Shown in pieces: positions 11,637 through 24,519 of a DNA stretch of 64,000 nucleotides. The translations under genes were made by a program, and so were the position numbers. The notes under the pieces were generated by a model. It was given only the letters and a program-made list of their open reading frames with translations, was not told the origin of the DNA and did not search any database. The number at the start of each line of letters is the position of its first letter. Positions within the stretch are counted from its first letter, which is position 1. This DNA comes from Cristatella mucedo (taxonomy: Eukaryota; Bryozoa; Phylactolaemata; Cristatellidae), in NCBI GenBank assembly GCA_009760855.2, contig WPIO01000067.1, positions 2,103,531-2,167,530 on the forward strand, given 5' to 3'.

Positions 11637-11806
11637 CGTAGTAGCGTGAGGCAGTAACAGCCCAAGAGTTCACAAGCACGCTCTTTAAGGTCGAGGTCTA
11701 CGGTTCAAATGCTGCAAAGGCTGGCCTTTACTGGCCCACTGCAAGCCTCAGTGATAGCTGTTAAGGCACTTCTGTCGTTATACAATTGAGGCTGGTAAAT
11801 CAGAGA
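11637..11806 (+). repeat. tRNA-derived SINE, family B
   Basis: Head GTAGTAGCGTGAGGCAGTAACAG is replaced by a variant A-box region. Box B-like GGTTCAAATGC at about 11702, then GTGATAGCTGTTAAGGC. The same insertion is present in all three C modules (58210-58395, 63800-63985), so it predates the triplication. Confidence 0.7.
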
Positions 11807-12057
11807 ACATTTTTTAGGACGACTGAATCTCCATCGATTATTTTCAAATTTCGCAGCGTGACATCATAAAATGACTTACATTTTCTGTAACACAATAGGA
11901 CACTTATGTAAAAGCCCATAAGTGATAATCTTGTTTGCAGATCCACTGCTGGTTCGGTAACCTTGAGTGATTCATTTCAAGCACAACTGGCAGCCAGAAG
12001 ACTGGTTGACAAAATGCCTCTAGACACACACACGCACACACTATGCCTATAAATGTA

Positions 12058-12067
12058 GGTATATATG

Positions 12068-12160
<93 letters not shown>

Positions 12161-12162
12161 GG
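12058..12162. repeat. (TA)n plus (GA)n microsatellite
   Basis: A palindromic TA array with TATGTATG interruptions, ending in GAGAGAG. A shorter TA tract is at the same module position in copy 2 (58626-58646). Confidence 0.95.
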
Positions 12163-12617
12163 AGCGAAATGCAAGAACAAAGAAAGTCCAGATATTAACA
12201 CATAACATGATAGTAGATTGCTGCAAGAAGCTAGTAGATTTGCGTATGTAAAGCGAAAATTCTAGCGATACAGAATGAAAAAATGGCCGACATGCAAACT
12301 AGAAACTCGGCTCAAGACGCTTTGGCCAGTCAGTGAAAGGGACGCACCTGCCGAAAAGTCAAAAGGGAAGGGGCTTCATGGTGCCGTTGGCGGGTTCGAA
12401 TCCTGCACAGTGCTTGGAAAGATGCAGTAATCCATCGCTGCAACCAGAAGGGCCTAATGCCACTAGGGCCCTTCTGGTAGCATGCAAACGAGCATGCTAA
12501 ATCAGATGACCTCTACCTTCTCCGAACTGACGCTGGTGCCGCTTTTATTTGCCCAACAGCGAAAAGTCACGGCATCCTCATATAGTAAGTCAGTCAAATC
12601 TACTCTGCTTGTATCAT

Positions 12618-13316
<699 letters not shown>

Positions 13317-13871
13317 TATAGTCAGTCATTCAAAGCTACTCTGCTTGTATCACACACGCGAACTCACACACGCACATGCACACACTCCTACCCTGCAAAC
13401 TCACGCACTCCCGTGTGCACCCGAGCACTTAGACGAACTGGCACACTCTGACACACTCGTACGTTCTCAACTGCACTCGGACGCACACAACTCAACTCGC
13501 ACGCACTCACCCACTCGGACGCACTCACCTACGCAGACGCACTCGAGCACTCTGATGCGTACACACGCACACTAAGCTAAACGACCACGCCATAGTAAAC
13601 TTTTTTACTTACTTGGAGCCTGACCGAACAAAACAGTGTGAGAACAGGATACACTTTACAACAGTGGTGCGATATTCACACTGCCCGGAGCGCATTCCCT
13701 ACCTATTGATTGAAGGTAGATTCCTCAGCCACAAGAGACGCTAAGCAAAGTCTCAACACTCAATGCAACACTGCGACTATCGAAGTAGCCGGCCAAGCAT
13801 CCGCTCCGGCCTAAGTACTGCCGATGCACTCGTCGCTGTAATGCGACACGCATCGATATATCGCTTCAATG

Positions 13872-14301
13872 AACCGCTGCATCCGCTTCAGCCTGTTTGC
13901 GTCCTCAGGTCCTGCGTGGACAATAAATTTGCTGTCCCATTCTTCCGCTTACAGATACTTGGCGACAGAAGCTTTAGCTCTGCAGGTCCTAGACTGTGGA
14001 ACTCGGTTCCACAATGCTTACGCAACGACACCTACTCTCCTACTGCCGACTATGGCACATCCTTTTCAGCGGTCCTGAGCTGCTACTTTCATGCTACTCA
14101 CTACCTCAAGTGCTCTCCTTGTCTCTGCTATGCTTCTCACTTTCTCTTTGTTGTGTGAGACGAAGTCTGTTGGCTAGCGAATGCGTTCCGAAAGCCGCTT
14201 AGGCTGTGAGTGCGCTATACAAAACTCTCATGCGTAACACCCACATGGTCTTCATGACTTTGAGGAATTAGAGACGGAGATGCATTACATTACATTACAT
14301 A
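13872..14301 (+). repeat. LINE-2-family 5'-truncated insertion
   Basis: Encodes the C-terminal RT-region patch FSSAGPRLWNSVPQ (around 13970-14010) and ends in CATTACATTACATA. The other A modules have an uninterrupted TCCAATGGCCGG here (770-781, 59492-59503). This copy reads TTCAATG, then the element, then AATGGCCGG, giving a short AATG duplication. It is one of the best-preserved LINE-2 tails in the window. Confidence 0.85.
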
Positions 14302-14762
14302 ATGGCCGGTGGCGGTTTCGAGCCGAGCTCGGCGCCCACCATACCGTCCCCTGCAGACTCCAGGCCGTCGAGGCGTGATAGTGCTTGGGTTTTCTCACTA
14401 AGGACGCCGGCATCTCGGTTGGCCATGACAGAAAGACTTGCGAAGATGCCGGCTAACTCCGAAAGCTGTGCAAGGACGCAACGACCTGTAAAGCGGCCAC
14501 CCGCGTCCGCCGGGCTGGTTTTGCCAGCCGCATTGTCCCTCGAGGCAAACAGCTGCGCCGTGTGGCGCCTACGCTCGTAGATCTCACCTGTTGTATTTTT
14601 AGTAAGCTGTCGGTCTATAACTTCTAGCGGGTCTGGCATCTCTGTTCCGAACCAAATTGATTCAATAGATTCGTTAGTGTGTGCACGCGAGACGCAAGAA
14701 TGTGTCGGTGCGACAGGAACCGAATGGCGGTTAAATGCAGCACGTGCTCGGTCGTGGGTCAC
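14295..14762 (-). pseudogene. Uncharacterised open frame in module A, copy 2
   Basis: A reverse-strand frame of 155 codons. It is the only A copy in which both the N-terminal patch HDRARAAFNRHSVPVA and the C-terminal patch GMVGAELGSKPPPAI are in one frame. The stop lies just inside the neighbouring LINE-2 tail junction. No known domain is visible. If a gene ever existed here, this copy is closest to its frame. Otherwise it is a repeat-borne open frame. Confidence 0.25.
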
Positions 14763-15467
14763 TCGTGCACCAAATTTGTTCTCTTGAGCACTGGATAATA
14801 CTTTAAATTTTTATTTTTAAGCCTCTGTTGCAATTTAGATGCAAAATCGTCGCCAGCTGACGGTGGTACTGAAAAAGACTGTGCACCGGAATTGACGCCA
14901 GTCTTAACGTGCCGTCACGGCCACTGAAAAGATATTCCACTTCCAGTCGAAGCGTGAGAACGACGTCGCTTAGATCTTTGAGTGTGCATTGTACTGTCTC
15001 TAGCTTCGATAACGTTATCCTGCATCGAATCTTTGTTTGCTAAATTGAAAAAAATTCGAGGGCATGGTCACTGCAGTCGTTTGGCGTGCGGGCTTGAAAT
15101 GCTAGCGAGCTTCAGTGACGCAAATTCATGTCGGCACTTGGAAGCGCAGAAGATTACCGTGATTACAATTCCCCACCAACCAAGTTAAGCTTAAGAGCAA
15201 TGCAAAGACATTAGGAGCTCTGACTGGAGGCTGTCAGTGCTGTCATAAGAAAATTCTTTAGCCGACGCTCCAGGCTTTTTCTTCGAGAGCGAAATCTGGA
15301 GGAGGCTGCTCTCAGATATCATAGAAGCAGCTATTTGCATCTGTCAGCCAGCTTGGTTGACAAAGGCATTCTTAGCGAAGCCAGTTTTTTGAAGCGTTTC
15401 CGCAAATAGAGGTGGAAAGCTCACGTCTAAATTGATTATTTTAAACCTCAACATTTGCCTCAACGTT

Positions 15468-15625
15468 TGCCGAGCTGGTTTGGTCCAGCGGTTAAGGTTC
15501 TCGCCCCGTCCAAGGTCTGGCTGAGTTCATGGGCTCGAGCCCCGAGGCATATGTGAAGCACCTGAATAGTGATTAAGTTCTCTTAGGGCGCTATACTAAT
15601 GAATTATATGAATATGAATATGAAC
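15468..15625 (+). repeat. tRNA-derived SINE, family A
   Basis: A box-like TGGTCCAGCGGTTAAGG, then TCGCCCCG, then a box B-like GGGCTCGAGCCCC. The body is GGCATATGTGAAGCACCTGA and the 3' end is a tail of repeated ATGAATAT units. It is among the clearest copies. Confidence 0.85.
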
Positions 15626-16199
15626 ATTGCTTCAGCAGCTGTCTTTATGATTCCGCCGCTGTCCGTATGTGATAAAATAACATTGCCATGTAATCAAATT
15701 TGCATTTTGTTCTAGTTCTTCATTGAGCCCTTAGCATATTGCGGTTAGCTTCCGATAAACTGAAGACAGGCGCGAAAGATTTCAGCCAAATCAGGTGCAC
15801 GTCACATCTAGAACAGTTGCCATGATTTATCAAAAGGTCCACTCGCGTCCATATCTCGACCATTTGTGGGTTCTGCGACGAATAGTATGTGATTATCTGT
15901 GATCAAAAACTATTACGAGACTTTAACCCAAATATTTTACTGCCATCATCGTCATAAATAATAGAGTAGCTTGTATAATAGCTAACATGGAGCCTTAAAA
16001 AGCACGCAATCCTTGCGTTTATTTGCCGCTTCGCATCAATTTACCAAAGGCTTCGGTGCGATTAAAAAGAAAGATGACCGCTTGCTTCTGTGCTGCGCTT
16101 TAAATTATATAGAAAGAAAAATATATATGTACTCTATGTGTCTATGTGACCTGACCTTCAGAAATCTCGACGCGTTTAGTTTACCGACCGGGCGCCGGT
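15626..16199. other. No gene seen
   Basis: AT-rich unique-looking sequence with no convincing frame or repeat family. Confidence 0.4.
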
Positions 16200-16320
16200 C
16201 GGTTAACGAACGAAGAAGCGTGTATGGGTCTACATTTACCCTCACGTGAAGGAACTTTACCGTGAATTCCGTTGGCTTGAAAAGGTAGGTCCAGCGCTGG
16301 ACGGTATTGTCCGGGGCCAA
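16200..16320 (-). mobile_element. Ty3/gypsy-like RNase H end, short remnant
   Basis: The reverse-strand frame reads VQRWTYLFKPTEFTVKF and then NVDPYTLLRS. The spacing R-W, F-x-[VI]-x-F, N-V, L-x-R is the same as at the C-terminal end of the RNase H domain of Ty3/gypsy polyproteins (RW...F.I.Y......NV..D.LSR). The usual Asp of the D-A-L-S-R block is replaced. No LTR, integrase or longer frame is seen nearby, so this is an isolated remnant if the match is real. The call rests on motif spacing alone. Confidence 0.4.
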
Positions 16321-16378
16321 CTCAGCTTGCAGTAGTCACTGTACCTGAAATCTAGAGATTGAACACTTCCGCATGATG

Positions 16379-16843
16379 TTAATTCAGCCAGAAGCTGCCT
16401 ACATAGTTATCATTCCGATTAGTCCGCTGCTGACAGCAGGATATTCCGAGGCCGGCGTCATTTCGAGCACCTTGAGTATTTGGCAATTGTCGTCTCTTGC
16501 ATTGGCCGACAGCTTTCGGAATCAAGACTCCTTCCAGCTTCCTGGCCTGACTAAAACCTCGAGCCTTCGAGCTTTCGGCTGCTTTTGATTCTCGTACAGA
16601 GGGTTCGTGCTCGTACGCCGGCTTCTTTTCGATGGGCTCGCTGACTTTTCTCTCATTCACTGTATCCGCTTGCAGAGCAACAGATTCCACGGCCTCTATA
16701 GCAACTCTTCTTCGAACTTTCCACCGAGCGCTTAGCTGACGCGAGCCCGGCCAAGCGATAGGACGCCAGACGACCAGCGATCCGCCAACGAATTCACTAC
16801 AATGAATTCGATGACCAGCGGCGAGCGTTCCTTTGGACCTGAG
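16379..16843 (-). CDS. Candidate reverse-strand exon, unknown protein
   Basis: About 154 codons stay open, from a possible acceptor (CTACAATAG|CTC at about 16844) to a stop at 16379. The product changes from a neutral first third (CSEFVGGSLVVWRPIAW) to a charged Glu/Lys/Ser-rich part containing VSEPIEKKPAYEHEPSVRES. It lies back to back with the forward frame at 16928 in locally GC-rich, CpG-bearing DNA. No family is recognised. The protein-like composition is the only support, and it may be a chance frame opposite another transcript. Confidence 0.27.
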   Translation of the reverse strand, partial: LRSKGTLAAGHRIHCSEFVGGSLVVWRPIAWPGSRQLSARWKVRRRVAIEAVESVALQADTVNERKVSEPIEKKPAYEHEPSVRESKAAESSKARGFSQARKLEGVLIPKAVGQCKRRQLPNTQGARNDAGLGISCCQQRTNRNDNYVGSFWLN

Positions 16844-16927
16844 CTATTGTAGACGGCTCCGACGTTTCAGTGGCTTCGGCAAAAGCAGGCTGCGAGATTG
16901 TCGCAGCTAGATAGCAGAGCTTTCGCC

Positions 16928-17575
16928 ATGGCAGAAGCGAAGGACGGGTCAGCCATTTGCACACCCCTGCAGCCACCGCCACAGTTCTCAGATGATTCGT
17001 CGCCTTCTGCTCGTCAGACGCCGGCCACCGCCGACTCAGTCGCAGGAGCTTCAGCTCCAGCAAGTGTAGCTCGGCTAGCGGTCAACAGTGAGCTGCCGAC
17101 GGCGGCTGCCGCTTCGAGCGGTGCTGCTGCAAAGCACTGGTGCGCCGATGCGGCGGCCGTATCGACCGAGGTGCATGCAGAAGCACCAGAAGCATCCGGC
17201 CGCTTGGCCATGGACTCGACTAGACAGCTCGAGGAGTTCAACAAACGACCGCCTGGCGACGGCTATCGCGAGCTTGTCCGCAGGGCATTGGCTAAAGGCA
17301 AGGCCAGAGCCAGGTCTAAATGTGGTCCGCGAAGCTTGTCGAGAGCCGGACACCTGTCTGCCTCAAGTTCAGCTGTTGCCGCAGCACGCCTGAAGGCGAT
17401 CTTGGCGAAGAAAGCTTTAGCCGTTCAGGCAGCTGCCGCAATCAGCCAGGAACGCCACGTTGCTAGCCAAGCAGTAGCCCAGCCAACCTGGTTGGCAGGC
17501 GTTAGCGACCCGATGTGGTGGTGCCCAAGTAGCTCCGCCCCAACGACGGTCAATGTGGTCTGCAGTAACAAGTGA
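16928..17575 (+). CDS. Candidate Ala-rich basic protein (first exon)
   Basis: A forward frame whose best start is the ATG at 16928 in the context GCCATGG (an upstream in-frame start at 16898 is weaker), giving about 216 codons. The N-terminal half is Ala/Ser/Pro-rich and low complexity. The middle has a distinct patch, MDSTRQLEEFNKRPPGDGYR, followed by a basic stretch (ELVRRALAKGKARARSK). The C-terminal part is Ala-rich with Lys. This suggests a nuclear or nucleic-acid-binding protein, but that is inference. It ends at TGA 17573-17575, only six bases before a good donor-like CAG|GTATGC, so the real transcript may splice here. The sequence is GC-richer than its flanks. No homolog is recognised. 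Confidence 0.4.
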   Translation: MAEAKDGSAICTPLQPPPQFSDDSSPSARQTPATADSVAGASAPASVARLAVNSELPTAAAASSGAAAKHWCADAAAVSTEVHAEAPEASGRLAMDSTRQLEEFNKRPPGDGYRELVRRALAKGKARARSKCGPRSLSRAGHLSASSSAVAAARLKAILAKKALAVQAAAAISQERHVASQAVAQPTWLAGVSDPMWWCPSSSAPTTVNVVCSNK

Positions 17576-17581
17576 CAGCAG

Positions 17582-18475
<894 letters not shown>

Positions 18476-18640
18476 AACTTGTGCCCTTTCCCACCAAACT
18501 GTAGACTTTCAGCTCCCTTTTTTAAGGTGAACCGGTCGGGGATATCTTTATATTATACTGCTGCAGGTTCAAGCTATGCAAGATTTTTTTTAGAATTTAG
18601 GCTCCTAATATGATATTAATACACTGGGTATTTTCTTGCA

Positions 18641-18775
18641 TGCCTAGCTGGTTTGGCGCAGTGGTTAAGGCGCTTGCTCCGACTAAGGTCTGGCCGAGGA
18701 TGAGGGCTCGAGGCCTGTGGCATACGTGAAGCGCCTAAATAGACATCAAGTTCTAATATAATTGATTAAAGTAAA
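18641..18775 (+). repeat. tRNA-derived SINE, family A
   Basis: TGGCGCAGTGGTTAAGGCGC head, a decayed box B (GGGCTCGAGGCC), body GTGGCATACGTGAAGCGCCT, and a short AT-rich tail. Confidence 0.8.
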
Positions 18776-20629
18776 ATTGAGTAAAATTGGGATGGCAATG
18801 CACTTCTACTTGAAAGTGCTAAGTGTAAAGCCTTCGCTTACTCGGCGGAAAATTTGCTTGTAGTTATCATTTGCTAGCCTCAGTTCCTGGCACCTTTGGA
18901 GAGAGAACAGAAATAAATGTCATTCTTTCAGTCGCTGTCGGGTGAGGCTAATTTTCTTATCTGTTCTTGTAGAATTCGCTCGGAGTGGATGCTCCATCAA
19001 CGACCAGACCAAGCTTGTCTTTGATGTTTTCACGAGAACCAGAATAAACATATAGGCGTGGCAAAAATGCTTGGATTCCTAATATAACACACCGTTTATA
19101 AAGTCACGACTGATAATGAAAAGATGAAGCAGCAAGTGCGAAACTATACCGATATATTTTTTTTTCGCTTACTAAGATTGCTATGCATTTGGGTTCTCTC
19201 CTACTCCTCAGCAATCCTCCCGGATAGCAGTGCTATTGGAAAGAAATATCAGCCATTGTTATAAGATATGCAGAGGATAAAGCAAAAACTGCAACTTGCT
19301 GTGGCTTACTAAGCTAAAGATATCGCGCCGCTGGTTTCTATCTAAGACGTGCACACGTTCTCGTATGAGTGGTTGCCTCAGCCTTGCCTCTTTTTGAGGA
19401 ATCATTCCGGTTTGTTCCTCACACTCAGACTAATTCAAACTCTTGAGGTTCAAATCTAGCTAGACACGAGCTAAAGTTGCTTCAGTTCACCTGGAGAAAC
19501 CAGCCCAGAGAAAAAATCGCATAACAAGAGGCAGGATGCGATGATAATTACAAGTATAAGAATCAAACATTTGTATAGCGCCATCAAAGAACCTAGTGAG
19601 TTACAGGCGTAGAAACGAGGTGGTACATAAGTCTGAATCATGTTTATGAAGTATCCGTGTCTAACAAAAATCGAATTCTCACATTCTAGCTCAGCTAAAA
19701 GTAAGCAGACTTAACTCTTAACTTAACTTAACCTGGAATGACAGCAATGCAATAAGTTTTTTAGCGAAATATTTTAGAGAATTTGACTGGAGGGCAGAGG
19801 AGTAACTAAAGCTGAGGTACATCTGTGTGATATACGCCTCGCTGTGAAAGCCAAGATGTCACTCGGTGTTGAAATCGGCAAGAGGAAGAGTAATAATTGT
19901 GAACGGAAGCGAATCAAGTACCACAAGCACAGAGAGCCCAGAGGCGCCAGTTACTTCAGTGGCTCCTCAGATGACCTCTGTCCGTTCACATAATTAAGAT
20001 GGGGTCACCCACTGAGAACAGATCTGTTCCGTCGCACTGCCGTGAAAGTGATGTCCGGATGAGATTAGTAGCACTCGAGAAGGACTTGATAATCATCAGT
20101 CTCAACGAACGCTGCCGAACGATTGAGCAAGACAACGATCGACTTTTTATAAGTTAGTATTCCTTAGCTCTTTTTACTGCCGAAGACATGCTGACTCTGT
20201 ACACGTAAAACCAGACCGAGGCTTGCTTGCTAGATTTGAAGGTTTAGTATAAGAGAGCAGCTAGTCTGCTAAAATTTGCTCCCGCGCCTTTGATAGAACA
20301 TGTAGAAGGAAGAACATGTGGAAGGTACCCAAGGTCTGCTGGTATTTCAATTTCTTGTTTAGTGCTCACTGCACGGAAAGAGAATAAGTTCTCTAAGGAT
20401 CCTACATCAAATGCATTTATATAGAGTCCATTCCTGAGTATACCACGTTCCCCTTGAATGCTGTACGTCGACTCATTGCAACATCTCAATATCTACGTTA
20501 AAGCAGGTCATAGTTAACCGTGTCCGTAATTCTTATCCCACTCAAAGAAGACAACAAGTTCTTTGCATCCTATTCTCACTGTCCTGCTCCTAAGTTGCTT
20601 TGATCTCTGCTGCCAGGTATAACTAGTAG
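18776..20629. other. Mostly unique sequence, no firm gene
   Basis: No repeat family was recognised. One place resembles a 3' splice site, CTTATCTGTTCTTGTAG|AATTC (ending at 18972), followed by a short open stretch that closes within about 90 bases. It could be a terminal exon of a forward gene starting near 16.9 kb, but nothing confirms it. Confidence 0.35.
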
Positions 20630-21484
20630 CATTAATAATAATAATAATAATAATATTGCACTTGATAAACCGCCCTCAGAGAACTTAATCTCTTTCTAGG
20701 CGCTTTACATTTGCTGCAAAGTGATATGCAATTGAATAGTAAGTAAAATCATGCTTGAAAAACAAACAAAATAAATAATATGGTTAGGGGTGACATGCAC
20801 AGGGTCAGCATGCAATTGTGGTTAGTGGCAGCATGCACAGTGTCAGCACTCATAAGCACATCAAGGACGAATCACAGGGACCCACTAAATGCTGTCCTAA
20901 ATAGGTGTGTTTTTAAGTTTCTTTTAAATGTGGTCAGGTCATGGGATGTTCTGACGCAGCTCGGGAGGGAGTTCCAGGCTGTGGGAGCATACGAGCTAAA
21001 TGCACGGTCTCCAAAGGATTTAAGGTTTGTACGAGGTATTTCTAGACTGTTGGATTCCGAAAAGCGAGTGGTACGATGCTTTGCCTGATGGGGTAGTATA
21101 TCTGAAAGGTAGGCTGGAGCCATAGAATGAAGAGACCTAAAAGTGAGCGACAAAACCTTGAAGTCAATCCGTTGCTTGACTGGTAGCCAGTGCAGGTCGG
21201 CTAGAAGTGGAGTAATGTGGCAACTGCGACGCTCACGACAGACAAGCCTAGCTGCAGAGTTTTGCACCAGCTGCAATCGTCTGATCGGACATGCTGGTAG
21301 GCCTGTAAGCAGTGAGTTGCAGAAGTCGAGACGAGATGTCACGAATGCATGGACCAACTTGGACGTGGTATCCTTATCTAAACAAGCCCTAATTTTAGCA
21401 ATGTTATGAAGCTGAAAATAGGCTGATTTGACTGTGGAGCTGATGTGGTCGTCTAACGAGAGGTCGCTTTGGAATATAAATATG
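20630..21484 (-). mobile_element. LINE-1-family (CR1/L2-like) 5'-truncated copy
   Basis: The reverse strand encodes the C-terminal end of a non-LTR retrotransposon RT protein: [40 protein letters not shown], and [15 protein letters not shown] 3'UTR and an (AAT)n tail at 20632-20655 follow. This 161-codon frame is intact. Truncated on the 5' side at 21484, head to head with an older forward copy. Confidence 0.9.
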
Positions 21485-23110
21485 TCATTAATCTCAGGTC
21501 ATGTCCCAGCACCTTTAAAAAAAGGTGTAGTCAGGACATTTCTTAAGTTAGCGACAGTTGTCCAAGAAAACTTGAGAGCAACTACCGCCCAATCTACCTT
21601 CTGTCATTTCTATCACAGACACTGGAACGAGTCGTGGCAGACCAGCTGAACTCATGTAATGAACCTTCACATCTTGCCAGTAAGTTTCAGTCTGGCTTAA
21701 GAGCTAATCGCTCCACGGAGTCAGCATTGTTTAAGGTGTACAACGACCTACTTAGGAATGCAGACATAGGTAGAGTGTCTGTTCATTTTGCTCAAAATTT
21801 CGGCTGCTTTTGATAGTATCGATTACAAAGTTCTTCTAGAGCGCCTCTCATCTCGCCTGGGCATCACTGGCACTGCTCTGCAATGGTTCAGGTCCTATCT
21901 TAGTGGGATACTCCAGATTATTGAAGTGAATGGACAAAGATCATCCGATGTACCTTTGAAATATGGGGTACCTCAGGGCTCTGTGCTAGATCAGGTTCTC
22001 TTCATGGTTTATACTCCCCCTCTTGCTGATGTGATTGCCAAACACAATCTAGGCTTTCACTCAGATGCGGATGACACTCGGGTGTACCTTTGCTTTGATT
22101 TCTTCCAGCCTTGGAGTACCTCGAGTTCTCTCAAGTCACTTGCTGCATGTATTGATGACATCCGCACGTGGGTGGAAGCGAATTTCCTTAAGTTAAATGA
22201 TGATAAAATCAAAGTACTAGTTATTTGCAATGCAAGTGTGATTCAGAAATCGGACAGGCTAAAGCTTACAATCGGCTCTACTCACATCTTTTCTGTTTAA
22301 TCAGCACAAAATCTTGGAATCATATTCCTAAGTTTTTCGTTAGAAAACCACATCAGCTCAACAATCAATTCTGCCAGCTTTCAGCTGCGTAACACTGCTA
22401 AAATTGTGTCTTGTTTAGATAAGGATACCACGTCTAACTTGGTCCATGCATTCGTGACATCCCGTCTCGACTTCTGCAACTCACTGCTTAGTGGCCTACC
22501 AGCATGTGCGATACGGCTATTGCAGCCGGTACAAAGCTCTGCAGGTAGCTAGCTATGTGTGTCGTGAGCGTCACAGTTGCCACATCACACCACCTCTTGC
22601 CAACCTGCACGAGCAACCAGTCAAGCAACGAATCGACTTCATGGTTTTCTTGCTCACTTCACTTGCCCTTTATTCTTTTTCTCCAACTATTAGATCTGCT
22701 CACCCACCAGGCTAAGCATCGTACCAAACGCTTTTCGGAATGTAAGTGTTTACTTAAGCCTCATAAAAACCTTGCATCTTCTGGATACCGTGCTTCTAGA
22801 TCGTACGCTCTCAAAAGCTGGAACTCACTCGCGACTTCGGTCACGACCTTCCTTGACTTGATCACATTTAAAAAAAGAAATTTAAAACGCACCTATTTAT
22901 AACAGCATTTAGTGGGTTCATGTAATTCCTCCTTTATGGGCTTAAGCATGCTGAAAATATTGCATGCTGCCACTAACCACACTTGCATGCTGCCCTATGC
23001 ATGTCACCCCTAACCATGTTATCCATGTTGTTTATCAAACATGGTACCATTCACCATTCGATAGTATTTCCTTGCAGCAAATGTGCTTTGTCTTTGTATC
23101 TCAGGCGTTT
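21485..23110 (+). mobile_element. LINE-1-family RT copy, older and decayed
   Basis: A forward copy covering more of the RT than its neighbour. Motif A-like SAAFDSIDYKVLLERLSSRL is near 21800 and GVPQGSVL near 21970. The catalytic box is degraded to HSDADD (the 54.5 kb copy keeps FYADD). Frame breaks occur before 21788 and after 22300. The C-terminal and 3'UTR parts run on to about 23110 without a clear tail. Its 3' half and the 20630-21484 copy form a long inverted repeat with about 0.9 kb between the arms. Confidence 0.88.
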
Positions 23111-24519
23111 GACACTCAGTCCTCATTTGTTCGCACGTTTTGTCAAGCTTGCAGTCAGCAGACCTAGCAAGTTTAATTTCTTCGGTGAATCTAAGGTTAC
23201 TTTGGCGGAGAGGACACGACGTGCTTAGTCAGACGTCCCGCAGGGTAAAGCTTTTAAGCAAGTACTGCTAGGTATCGTCCTGCCAATTATTGCAGTCGGA
23301 AGTGGGCATAGTGGGTGACGAAGTGGAGTTCTCTTACTACTCTGGAGCTTACGTTTGCAGAAAACAGGGCGGTTCGATGGCCGATAAACTGAGGGTGCAG
23401 CTAAAGAAAACTTTAAGAAAGCTTTAGCTGTTCACTTAGAACTTGCTGCATTAAAAGCAAGCCACAGTTGATAATCTTTAATGCGTGCTGCTGAGATCAT
23501 TGTTCAAAGCCCAAAAAGCCTGTTATGAAGCATGTCGGAAAAAATTAATCGTATGTTTACGGACTTTGGAGCTAGAAACTGTAATTTAGACTCTTGTCCA
23601 GCACGTACGGTGGGCTTCGCTGGAACGACGGGTCAATAAAGAATCGGAGAACCCTCCGAACACTGCCACCTGGTTGCGTCGCATTCTGCTGCCCTGTCTT
23701 TGATTATTAGTGCAGCATCAAGTGGGCCAAATGTCAGCTCGAGATGCAGCTGCGCCTGAATGTTGAGACAATCGATAGTTGCATTGACAGGTCGCACTTC
23801 TTGTAGACACTGGGATTCTTGAGAACGATAGCACGAGTTCGTACTCAAGCCCTTTTAAATGCGCGTGGGCATGATGCTGTTAATAATTAAAATTATCTTG
23901 GCGCATGATGTATATGTGCAAATGCATGCTGATTTTGTTATCTTACAAACATGTGTACATTTATATTGTATTCGCTTTAAGGCTACTTGATCGGTTTTTC
24001 TGGCTGTGCTTGTAGCAGGCTAGCTCGTGCTCAAGCCGTCGGTCTTTATTGGCGATCTCTAAACGTGGCGGAAACTCGACCCACAGATAGTCAATTAAAG
24101 GCATTCATTCACGGCCTAAAAGCTTAGACTCAATATGGATGAAGCGAAGCTACCGGTTTAGGCACTCCACGGTTGTGTAAAAAGCAGTACGTTGAAGCGA
24201 ATGAGCTCTAAATTATGTTAGTCAACTAATGTTACTATCACGATGATATCTATGCTGTAACTCTCATAACGTGGCGGGATCAATGCCAAGGACGAACAGC
24301 AGCAGTGGCCTCTCTTGGCCAGCTATGGTTGCTGCACCGCCTTCTGCCGAATGGCGAAGGCTTCATCATAAACTAAAGATCCTCAGCAGTGTTCGACCAA
24401 TTACGAACAGAATGTAAGGAAAGGAGAGAGATAGTATTGAAAGACTGGCGATGTAGAAATAGGGAACGAATATATCCAGCTAGCGCCTTCCAAAGTCTCC
24501 GGCTGGCGCCCACAATCAT
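23111..24519. other. No gene seen
   Basis: Unique-looking, moderately AT-rich. No repeat family or convincing exon was recognised. Confidence 0.35.

Noticed and set aside
15468-15560. Functional tRNA genes at the SINE heads
   Set aside because: A and B boxes are recognisable, but no clean cloverleaf with an anticodon arm could be drawn, and every case continues into a shared SINE body.
20630-23110. Single LINE with an inverted 5' half (twin priming)
   Set aside because: Both halves contain the same C-terminal and 3'UTR sequence and differ in decay, so they are two separate insertions.
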